A DNA stretch of 39,125 nucleotides, taken from NCBI GenBank assembly GCA_963643925.1, contig CAVINS010000033.1, positions 1 to 39,125 on the forward strand, written 5' to 3'. The translations under genes and the position numbers were made by a program. Shown piece by piece: positions 32,571-39,125 of this stretch (its first letter is position 1; each line of letters begins with the position of its first letter). The notes below the pieces were generated by a model. The model had not been told where the DNA came from, made no database searches, and saw nothing but the letters and a program-made list of their open reading frames with translations. The DNA is from Phocaeicola_A sp963643925. GTDB lineage: Bacteria > Bacteroidota > Bacteroidia > Bacteroidales > Bacteroidaceae.

Positions 32571-33374
32571 ATGGGAACAGTCAGACCAAAGAAATTCCTG
32601 GGGCAACACTTCCTGAAGGATCTCAGTATCGCTCAGGCCATTGCCGACACCGTGGACACCTGTCCCCAGACGCCCGTCCTGGAGGTGGGCCCCGGCATGG
32701 GCGTGCTCACCCAATACCTGCTGCCCAAGCAACGGCAGCTGAAGGTGGTGGAGATAGACACCGAGTCCATCGAGTACCTGCAGGAACACTTCCCCGAGCT
32801 GGGCGACGACCTCATCGAGGGAGACTTCCTGCGCATGCGGCTCGACACGCTGTTCGACGGCCGCCCCTTCGTGCTCACCGGCAACTATCCCTACAACATC
32901 TCCAGCCAGATATTCTTCAAGATGCTGGATAACAAGGAGCTGATACCCTGCTGCACGGGCATGATACAGAAAGAGGTGGCGGAGCGCATAGCGGCAGGGC
33001 CTGGCAGCAAGACGTATGGCATACTGAGCGTACTCATACAGGCGTGGTACCACGTGGAGTATCTGTTCACGGTGAGCGAGCAGGTCTTCAACCCGCCCCC
33101 CAAGGTAAAGAGCGCCGTCATCCGCATGACGCGCAACGACACCACCTCTCTAGGGTGCGACGAGAAGCTCTTCAAGCAAATCGTGAAGACCACCTTCAAC
33201 CAACGCCGCAAGACACTGCGCAACTCCATAAAGCCCATCCTCGGCAAGGAATGTCCGCTCTGCGCAGAAGAGATTTTCAACAAGCGTCCCGAACAACTGT
33301 CGGTGCAACAGTTCATCGAGCTCACCAACAAGGTGCAGCCCTACCTGCAGGCAACGGCGGACAACAGCAAGTGA
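32571..33374 (+). CDS. rsmA: 16S rRNA (adenine-1518/1519-N6) dimethyltransferase
   Basis: KsgA/RsmA dimethylates two adjacent adenines in helix 45 of 16S rRNA during small-subunit maturation. In 267 residues it has the N-terminal KKFLGQHFLKD, the SAM-binding VLEVGPGMGVLTQYLL (about 36-51), the acidic EIDTESIEYL, the catalytic LTGNYPYNISSQIFF (about 103-117) and the C-terminal VFNPPPKVKSAVIRM and FNQRRKTLRNS. mgtE follows after 7 bp, so the two are probably co-transcribed. Confidence 0.97.
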   Translation: MGTVRPKKFLGQHFLKDLSIAQAIADTVDTCPQTPVLEVGPGMGVLTQYLLPKQRQLKVVEIDTESIEYLQEHFPELGDDLIEGDFLRMRLDTLFDGRPFVLTGNYPYNISSQIFFKMLDNKELIPCCTGMIQKEVAERIAAGPGSKTYGILSVLIQAWYHVEYLFTVSEQVFNPPPKVKSAVIRMTRNDTTSLGCDEKLFKQIVKTTFNQRRKTLRNSIKPILGKECPLCAEEIFNKRPEQLSVQQFIELTNKVQPYLQATADNSK

Positions 33375-33381
33375 CAGACCT

Positions 33382-34722
33382 ATGGAAAAAGAACAGATCA
33401 ACCACATAGAGGAGTTGCTGGAGCAGAAAGACACAGCCACCCTCACCGAAGAAGTCGCCAACCTCCACCCTGCGGACATCGCCGAACTGTGCGACGACCT
33501 GGACCCCGAGGAGGCGCGACAGATATTCCACCTGCTCGACAACGAGACGGCGGCGGACGTGCTGGTGGAGATGGACGAGAGCACCCGCAAGAAGTACCTC
33601 GACGTGCTCCCCTCGGAGACCATCGCCAAGCGCTTCGTCGACTACATGGACTCCGACGATGCCGTGGACATCATTCGCGACATGGACGAGGAAAAGCAGG
33701 AAGAGGTACTGTCGCACATCGAGGACATCGAACAGGCGGGCGACATCGTGGACCTGCTGAAGTACGACGAAGACACCGCCGGCGGACTGATGGGAACCGA
33801 GATGGTGGTGGTGAACGAGAACTGGAGTATGCCCGAGTGCCTGCGCGAAATGCGGCTGCAGGCCGAGGACATGGACGAGATATACTACGTCTACGTGGTG
33901 GACGACGACGAGCGCTTGCGCGGCGTGTTTCCGCTGAAGAAGATGATCACCAGCCCCTCGGTATCGAAGGTGAAACACGTGATGAAGAAAGACCCCGTAT
34001 CCGTGCGGGTGGACACTCCTATCGACGATGTGGTGCAGATTATCGAGAAGTACGACCTGGTGGCGCTGCCCGTAGTGGACAGCATCGGGCGTCTGGTAGG
34101 CCGCATCACCGTGGACGACGCCATGGACGAGGTTCGCGAGCAAGCCGAACGCGACTATCAGTTGGCATCCGGTTTGTCCACCGACGTGGAGACACACGAC
34201 AACGTGTTGCGCCAGACCACTGCGCGCCTGCCGTGGTTGCTCATCGGCATGATAGGCGGCATAGGCAACTCCATGATATTGGGCAACTTCGACACCACCT
34301 TCGCCGCCCACCCCGAAATGGCGCTCTACATTCCTCTGATAGGCGGCACCGGCGGTAACGTGGGAACCCAGTCGTCCGCCATCGTGGTGCAGGGCTTGGC
34401 AAACAGCTCGCTCGACTCCGGCAACACCATCAAGCAGGTGGCGAAGGAGTCCGTGGTGGCCCTCATCAACGCCACCATCATCTCCATGCTCGTCTATGTC
34501 TACAACTTTTTGCGTTTTGGCAGCATGGCCACCGTCACCTACTCCGTCTCCATCAGTCTGTTTGCAGTGGTGATGTTCGCCTCCATCTTCGGCACCCTGG
34601 TGCCCATGACGCTCGAGAAGCTGAAAATAGACCCCGCCATAGCCACCGGACCCTTCATCTCCATCACCAACGACATCATCGGCATGATGATTTACATGGG
34701 TGTGACGGTGCTTTTAGCATGA
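33382..34722 (+). CDS. mgtE: Magnesium transporter MgtE
   Basis: An inner-membrane Mg2+ channel of 446 residues. The N-terminal acidic superhelix (about 5-125, with HPADIAELCDDLDPEEARQI and repeated ETIAKRF-like turns) and two CBS domains (about 140-195 and 200-255, TPIDDVVQIIEKYDLVALP) form the cytosolic Mg2+ sensor. A plug helix leads to five transmembrane helices starting RLPWLLIGMIGG. The pore motif IGGTGGNVGTQSS matches MgtE, where the consensus is TGGNAGTQ. Regulation is by Mg2+ binding to the sensor. It lies directly after rsmA. Confidence 0.96.
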   Translation: MEKEQINHIEELLEQKDTATLTEEVANLHPADIAELCDDLDPEEARQIFHLLDNETAADVLVEMDESTRKKYLDVLPSETIAKRFVDYMDSDDAVDIIRDMDEEKQEEVLSHIEDIEQAGDIVDLLKYDEDTAGGLMGTEMVVVNENWSMPECLREMRLQAEDMDEIYYVYVVDDDERLRGVFPLKKMITSPSVSKVKHVMKKDPVSVRVDTPIDDVVQIIEKYDLVALPVVDSIGRLVGRITVDDAMDEVREQAERDYQLASGLSTDVETHDNVLRQTTARLPWLLIGMIGGIGNSMILGNFDTTFAAHPEMALYIPLIGGTGGNVGTQSSAIVVQGLANSSLDSGNTIKQVAKESVVALINATIISMLVYVYNFLRFGSMATVTYSVSISLFAVVMFASIFGTLVPMTLEKLKIDPAIATGPFISITNDIIGMMIYMGVTVLLA

Positions 34723-34795
34723 TTTTTTGAAATAATCCGCCCATCTTTATGATTTTTCAAAAATATTGCCTTAATTTGTCACCATTAAACATTCA

Positions 34796-34805
34796 GGGTT
34801 AACCC
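34796..34805. promoter_or_regulatory. GGGTTAACCC palindrome upstream of the DUF349 gene
   Basis: A perfect 10-bp palindrome 17 bp before the start codon. It could be an operator or chance; no family can be named. A partial -7 element (TTAATTTG) stands about 35 bp further upstream. Confidence 0.4.
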
Positions 34806-34822
34806 CAACTAATAAACTACAG

Positions 34823-36700
34823 ATGATGACGGACACTCACGACACACAGGAGATCTTGCAACAAGACCCCATGGAAGCAGACAAGGTACAGGCGGCATCC
34901 CCCCAAGACGCCCCGCAAGCTGCCACAGAAACCGACGCTACGGCTATCGAGGCGACAGAAACTGAAACGGAGGCTGAAGCCCCAGCATTGGTCGCGCCCA
35001 AAAGCAAAGCGGAGGTGATAGAGCGACTGAAAGAAATCGCCCAAGAGACTGAGAACTTAAACAGACAGGAGGTGGACTTGTTGAAGCAATGTTTCTACAA
35101 GATGCACAACGCCGAGGTGGAAGCCGCCCGCAAAGCATTCATCGACAACGGCGGCGAGGAAAGCGCCTTCGTGGCACAGCCCGACGCCCAGGAGGAAGAA
35201 TACAAGAGCATCATGATGGAGATAAAGCGCAAACGCAGCATCTACAACCAAGAGCAGGAACACCTGAAGGAGGAGAACCTGCAGAAGAAGCTCGCCATCA
35301 TCGACCGTCTGAAAGAGATAGTGGAAAGCCCCGACGGCGCCAACAAGGCCTACAACGAGTTCAAGCAGCTGCAGCAACAGTGGAACGACACGAAGCTGAT
35401 TCCCGCCGGCAAGGTGAACGAGGTGTGGAAGTCGTACCAGATGTACGTGGAGAAGTTCTACGACCTGCTGAAACTCAACAGCGAGTTCCGCGAGTACGAC
35501 TTCAAGAAGAACCTCGCCATCAAGACGGCCCTCTGCGAGGCAGTGGAGAAGCTGGCCGACGAACCCGATGTCATCTCCGCCTTCCATCAACTGCAGAAGT
35601 TGCACCAGGAGTACCGCGACACAGGCCCCGTGGCCAAGGAGCTCCGCGAAGAGATATGGACACGCTTCAAGGCGGCGTCCACCGTCATCAACCGCAAACA
35701 CCAGGCACACTTTGAGGAACTGAAAGAGAAAGAGCAATACAACCTCGACCAGAAGACAGTGATCTGCGAGATTGTGGAAACCATCGAATACGACCAGCTG
35801 AAGTCTTTCTCCGACTGGAACACCAAGACGCAGGAGGTCATCGCCCTGCAGGCCAAATGGAAGACCATCGGCTTCGCCCCGCAGAAGATGAACGTGAAGA
35901 TCTTCGAACGCTTCCGTGCCGCCTGCGACGACTTCTTCAAGCGCAAGAGCGAGTTCATCAAGACCGCCAAAGGTCAGTTCACCGACAATCTGGAGAAGAA
36001 GAAAGCCCTCTGCGAGAAAGCCGAGGCGCTGAAGGACAGCACCGACTGGAAACAGACGGCGGACAAGCTGGCCAAGCTGCAGAAGGAGTGGAAGACCATA
36101 GGTCCGGTGCCGCAGAAGTACTCAGAGACCATCTGGAAGCGCTTCATCGCCGCCTGCGACTACTTCTTCGAGCAGAAGGGCAAAGCCTCGTCGTCGCAAC
36201 GCTCAGTGGAGCAGGACAACCTGACCCAGAAGAAGGAGATCATCCGTAAGCTGAGAGCCGTCGACACCGACAACGCCGACGAAGAGACCAACAGCCAAGT
36301 GCGCCAGTGGATAAAGGAGTGGAACGAGATAGGCCACGTGCCCTTCAAGGAGAAGGACCGCCTCTTCAAGGAATTCCACAGCCTGGTGGACGAACTCTTC
36401 GACAAGCTCAACATGAACGCCTCGCGTAAGAGACTCAACAGCTTCAGGTCCAACATCAAGGACATCGCCGACAAAGAGAGCAACTCCCTCTACAAGGAGC
36501 GCGAAAAGCTCGTGCGCAACTACGAGAACATGAAGAGCGAGATACAGACCTACGAGAACAACCTGGGCTTCCTCAGCAGTTCGTCGAAGAAGGGCAACAG
36601 CCTGATGAACGAAGTCACCCGCAAGGTGGAGAAGCTGAAAGCCGACCTCGAGGTGGTGTCGGAGAAGATTCGCATCATCGACAGTCAGTTGGGCAAATAG
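34823..36700 (+). CDS. DUF349 repeat coiled-coil protein
   Basis: A cytoplasmic, mostly helical protein of 625 residues. An acidic, Ala/Thr/Glu-rich N-terminus (about 1-55) is followed by at least five DUF349-like repeats of about 70 residues. The best are FAPQKMNVKIFERFRAACDD (about 350) and GPVPQKYSETIWKRFIAACD (about 425), each with W-K-x-x-G-x-x-P before it (WKTIGFAP, WKTIGPVP, WNEIGHVP). The C-terminus is a charged coiled coil (EVTRKVEKLKADLEVVSEK). The function of DUF349 proteins is not established. It follows mgtE by 100 bp and probably has its own promoter; a strong terminator follows. Confidence 0.88.
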   Translation: MMTDTHDTQEILQQDPMEADKVQAASPQDAPQAATETDATAIEATETETEAEAPALVAPKSKAEVIERLKEIAQETENLNRQEVDLLKQCFYKMHNAEVEAARKAFIDNGGEESAFVAQPDAQEEEYKSIMMEIKRKRSIYNQEQEHLKEENLQKKLAIIDRLKEIVESPDGANKAYNEFKQLQQQWNDTKLIPAGKVNEVWKSYQMYVEKFYDLLKLNSEFREYDFKKNLAIKTALCEAVEKLADEPDVISAFHQLQKLHQEYRDTGPVAKELREEIWTRFKAASTVINRKHQAHFEELKEKEQYNLDQKTVICEIVETIEYDQLKSFSDWNTKTQEVIALQAKWKTIGFAPQKMNVKIFERFRAACDDFFKRKSEFIKTAKGQFTDNLEKKKALCEKAEALKDSTDWKQTADKLAKLQKEWKTIGPVPQKYSETIWKRFIAACDYFFEQKGKASSSQRSVEQDNLTQKKEIIRKLRAVDTDNADEETNSQVRQWIKEWNEIGHVPFKEKDRLFKEFHSLVDELFDKLNMNASRKRLNSFRSNIKDIADKESNSLYKEREKLVRNYENMKSEIQTYENNLGFLSSSSKKGNSLMNEVTRKVEKLKADLEVVSEKIRIIDSQLGK

Positions 36701-36731
36701 GACTCAGCGAGCTCACTTATATAATATAAGG

Positions 36732-36773
36732 TCTGCACCTTGATAGCAATAGCTGACAGGGTGCAGACTTTTT
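36732..36773 (+). terminator. Terminator of the DUF349 gene
   Basis: GTCTGCACC (36731-36739) and GGTGCAGAC (36759-36767) form a perfect 9-bp stem with a 19-nt loop, followed by seven T on the plus strand. Confidence 0.9.
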
Positions 36774-36945
36774 TTCATCATAGTTCTCCACCACCAGGTA
36801 GCAGTAGCCAAGGTAGCTGTAACACCCTATGAGCACCGGGTTGTAACGCGGGTCGTTCTTCGTCAGCAGCGTACCGACGACCGCCTCGTAATAGGGTTTC
36901 GCCAGTCCATCGGTGGTCTCGGGGTCCAACGCCGAGTTGGCGCGA
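36765..36945 (-). pseudogene. Remnant of a TPR-repeat protein
   Basis: A minus-strand stretch of about 60 codons reads ANSALDPETTDGLAKPYYEA, then LLTKNDPRYNPVLIGCYSYL and GYCYLVVENYDE. This closely resembles the C-terminal repeat of tetratricopeptide proteins common in Bacteroides (ALDPE, then AKPYYE, then a YSYLGYYY helix). It has no start codon of its own in TPR-like sequence; the 5' side turns into unrelated residues near 36945, and the 3' side runs into the DUF349 terminator (poly-A on this strand). It looks like a fragment left after deletion of a TPR gene. Whether it is expressed is doubtful. Confidence 0.6.
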
Positions 36946-37020
36946 GAAAAATCAGTTTCAGGAATATCTGACGACACTTGGCGACAGGCGCAAACTCATT
37001 TTTAACTGAGATACCGAGGC

Positions 37021-37136
37021 AGCGGGGGAGACTTTCATAGACAAACGAAGCGGGCCAAGGGGAGCGTTCCTCTCGACCCGCCGGATTATTTCCTGCACCA
37101 TGGGCTTCGGGGAGGAAGCTTTCGCACTCCCCCGCT
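37021..37136. repeat. Nested GC-rich inverted repeats after the surface-protein gene
   Basis: AGCGGGGGAG (37021-37030) and CTCCCCCGCT (37127-37136) are a perfect 10-bp inverted pair enclosing about 96 bp. Inside are GCGGGCC/GACCCGC (about 37050-37081, pairing with one G-U) and GCTTC/GAAGC (about 37104-37119). In the minus sense the inner stem lies about 75-105 bp past the BspA-type stop codon and is followed by TTCGTTTG, so the set may act as its terminator. Confidence 0.6.
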
Positions 37137-37155
37137 ATAGCCTGCGGATGGGTTA

Positions 37156-38844
37156 TCAGTCCTTGATGAAGGTTGCTCCGCTCCAGGTAGTGGAAGCGGC
37201 AGTTACGCTATTGTAGAGGCTCTCGCTCAGGTGAACCTTTACGTTTTTGCCGAAGTTGAATACATCGGTTCCTATAGCCGGCAATGCTGTACATTCCACA
37301 AGATACAAATCTGTGAGGTCTCTACATTCGTAAAATGCCTCGTCACCGATATTCGTTATTGGTCCGTCACATATAATCTTCTTTAGATTATAGCAACTAG
37401 AAAAAGTCATTTTTGAAATTTGTTTTACCTTTGAAGGTATGGTTATCTCTTTAAGAGAATAACATGACCCGAATGCCAGCTCTCCTATGGACGTTAACTC
37501 GGAAGGCAGCTTTACTTCCTTAAGCTCTTTGCATCCAATGAATGCACGATCTTCTATAGATGTTAATCCGTCAGGCAGAGTGACGTTTTTGAGATTATCA
37601 AAATGATAGAAGCAATCATAAGCAATGACAGTCAGCGTCTCCGGCATCTTTACCGTCTCCAGCTTACCTCTCAAGGATGAAAAAGAATCAAAACTTATAT
37701 TGTTTACGGAATACCCCGCCGCAGCCGTGACTTTCGTCAGGTCGAGGTAGGTGATGGTTTCGTTATTCCGCAAAGCGTTCACGTCGGCTTTGTTAACCGG
37801 GCCCACGATTGTCAGCTTCGTGCCGCCTCTGAGGGCTTTCGTTATCGCAGCCTCATCCAGATGCCCGGCCTCGGTCGCTGTGTACGTAGGTATATACACT
37901 TCCACCACGCCACCGCTCAAGTCTTTCTGGCCCCATGTGTCCACTGCGACATTGCCCAGCAGCAGCTTGTCGCCATAGAGGCGCAGGCTCAGCGTGTACT
38001 CGTAGTTGGAGTCAAGCTTCACCGCTTTCTCCGAGGTCCAGCGGAACTCCTTCTTGCCATCCAGCGTGAAGCTTACGGTAAATTTGCCGTCAGCCACAGT
38101 CTGCGGCACGAGGATGGCCTCATAGCAGACCTTGGCATTTACCATGGGGGTTGCAGCCTTGTCCGTCGGCGTGAAGGCGCTCTCCCAGGGAGTGATATTC
38201 CCTACCGTGGCTGGATCCAGACTGGTGAACGCGTAGGTCGTCTCATCGCAGACACGCTTCAGCTCCGTGCCTCCTATGGTCACTTTCGAGAGCGGGTTCG
38301 TCTGGTAATCGTCGTCCTCGCCCAGGTCTATCTCCACCTTCACCTTCGCCATCAGGTGCTCCAGCTTCACATCGATGCCTTGGGCAGAGGGAGTCACGTC
38401 CGTGGTCTTCATCACCAACTTGTCCGAGCTGTTGTATTTGGCCTCGTCCGTCTGGTCGCTCTCCACTCCCAGCCCTGTCGCCATCTCGTCGGCTGCGAAT
38501 GTGGCCGCTGTTACCTGCACCTGATTCTTGTCGCCTGCCCAATACATAGGCATAGCCGTGGATGTGTTCTTCGCGTCGAACGACTCCCAGGCCTTCGTCG
38601 TGCTGTTGTAAGCCATCCACGCATCGTAGCTATACTTTTGGTTGAAGCTGTTCACTATCGAGATGTAGAATCCCGATGGTCCGTTACTTTCGTCGTAGCC
38701 CGCCCGTGTCTCCATGTCGGCCACGTAGGTATTCACCCGGATGGGAGTCCCTTCGGGTACATAGTCCGCCGGGTTGTTTTCTTCGTTGGAGCAACCAGCG
38801 AGTGCGACAGCAACCATCGCCATTGAGAGCATCGTCTTCTTCAT
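37156..38844 (-). CDS. Fimbrillin-like/BspA leucine-rich-repeat surface lipoprotein
   Basis: 562 residues. The lipobox ALAGC (C18) anchors the protein to the membrane. Residues about 30-310 form a fimbrillin-type (Mfa-like) domain pattern: TPIRVNTYVADMETRAGYD, MPMYWAGDKNQVQVTAATFA, LEHLMAKVKVEIDLGED and YEYTLSLRLYGDKLLLG, as in Bacteroidetes fimbrial or major surface lipoproteins. A linker (about 320-385) is followed by a block of BspA-type LRR_5 repeats (about 400-540), with units such as LPDGLTSIEDRAFIGCKEL and IPSKVKQISKMTFSSCYNL. The C-terminal segment ends NSVTAASTTWSGATFIKD. BspA-like repeats often bind host matrix proteins; here that is inference. The promoter is described below. Confidence 0.9.
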   Translation of the reverse strand: MKKTMLSMAMVAVALAGCSNEENNPADYVPEGTPIRVNTYVADMETRAGYDESNGPSGFYISIVNSFNQKYSYDAWMAYNSTTKAWESFDAKNTSTAMPMYWAGDKNQVQVTAATFAADEMATGLGVESDQTDEAKYNSSDKLVMKTTDVTPSAQGIDVKLEHLMAKVKVEIDLGEDDDYQTNPLSKVTIGGTELKRVCDETTYAFTSLDPATVGNITPWESAFTPTDKAATPMVNAKVCYEAILVPQTVADGKFTVSFTLDGKKEFRWTSEKAVKLDSNYEYTLSLRLYGDKLLLGNVAVDTWGQKDLSGGVVEVYIPTYTATEAGHLDEAAITKALRGGTKLTIVGPVNKADVNALRNNETITYLDLTKVTAAAGYSVNNISFDSFSSLRGKLETVKMPETLTVIAYDCFYHFDNLKNVTLPDGLTSIEDRAFIGCKELKEVKLPSELTSIGELAFGSCYSLKEITIPSKVKQISKMTFSSCYNLKKIICDGPITNIGDEAFYECRDLTDLYLVECTALPAIGTDVFNFGKNVKVHLSESLYNSVTAASTTWSGATFIKD

Positions 38845-38880
38845 ATCGGTGTCAGTTTACAGTTCCTAAGTTTCACTGCG

Positions 38881-38912
38881 CTAAGTTACACTCTATTTCC
38901 TTAACTTCCAAA
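38881..38912 (-). promoter_or_regulatory. Promoter of the surface lipoprotein
   Basis: TAACTTAG (complement of 38881-38888, one mismatch to TAnnTTTG) and TTTG (complement of 38909-38912) have a 20-nt spacer. Good placement, about 40 bp before the start codon. Confidence 0.6.
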
Positions 38913-39125
38913 CGTTTTGCAGGATAATTGTTACGGAGGACCACGGCTCCGAGTTTTATTTGGGACGAAGGCATAAGTATTGAAGGTTTTATGTTTTGTT
39001 GTTTAGTTATTCAAAGACTAAAAGGCAAAAAGACGAAGAGTGTGGCAACCGAAAAAGGCCTTCGCCGGAACCGCCCCGCAGACAGAAAGCCGGAGATGCG
39101 AAGAGACTTCTTCGAAGCCGTACAG
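38913..39125. other. Scaffold end, no gene seen
   Basis: I see no convincing gene, repeat or RNA in this last stretch. The centre is AT-rich (about 38980-39030) and the end is more GC-rich. Confidence 0.5.

Overview
This 39 kb window looks like a chromosomal scaffold from a member of the Bacteroidales (Bacteroides/Phocaeicola/Prevotella type). Many genes are preceded by the Bacteroidetes-type -7 element TAnnTTTG, sometimes with a TTTG -33 box, and rarely by a Shine-Dalgarno sequence. The gene content also fits: a fimbrillin/BspA-type lipoprotein, DUF1573, DUF349, a secreted GH2 beta-galactosidase, a thioester-less alpha-2-macroglobulin and an ExbB-ExbD-ExbD set. Coding G+C looks to be near 50% by eye. 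A run of 10 N shows that the sequence is a draft scaffold.

Layout. At 0-4.2 kb the genes run leftward: a PepSY-type membrane protein with an overlapping Cys-rich lipoprotein, a long non-coding leader, an rRNA m5C methyltransferase, and an outer-membrane protein gene broken by one frameshift. At 4.4-5.8 kb thyA-folA forms a rightward dTMP/tetrahydrofolate operon. At 5.8-9.4 kb an Lrp/AsnC regulator and a secreted M16 metalloprotease run leftward. At 9.5-14.7 kb lies a leftward energy-transduction block: tonB, a terminator, a polyprenyl synthase interrupted by the assembly gap, a TatD nuclease, tRNA-Ser(GGA), then exbB, an uncharacterised 4-TM protein, exbD and exbD. At 14.9-17.6 kb cmk-ispH and pfkA run rightward (nucleotide metabolism, isoprenoid synthesis, glycolysis). 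At 17.7-23.1 kb are a leftward secreted lacZ, then meaB with a DUF1573 protein. At 23.2-24.1 kb are a small lipoprotein and a palindromic repeat cluster. At 24.1-32.5 kb are the large alpha-2-macroglobulin, pepD and an LPG-synthase-like flippase, all leftward. At 32.6-36.7 kb rsmA, mgtE and a DUF349 protein run rightward. At 36.7-38.8 kb are a TPR gene remnant, GC-rich inverted repeats and a fimbrillin/leucine-rich-repeat surface lipoprotein.

Most of the window is ordinary core genome. I see no prophage, transposase, CRISPR array, restriction or defence island, conjugative module or SusCD locus. The most interesting items are the ExbB/4-TM/ExbD/ExbD operon that may be read from a tRNA promoter; three non-coding clusters of short (22-24 bp) repeats; a recurring AT-rich motif TATATWATA(A)GGT that occurs even inside genes; a Cys/His-rich lipoprotein translationally overlapped with a PepSY protein; face-to-face promoters at 32.5 kb; and two sequence lesions (a frameshifted porin-like gene and an under-sized N gap).
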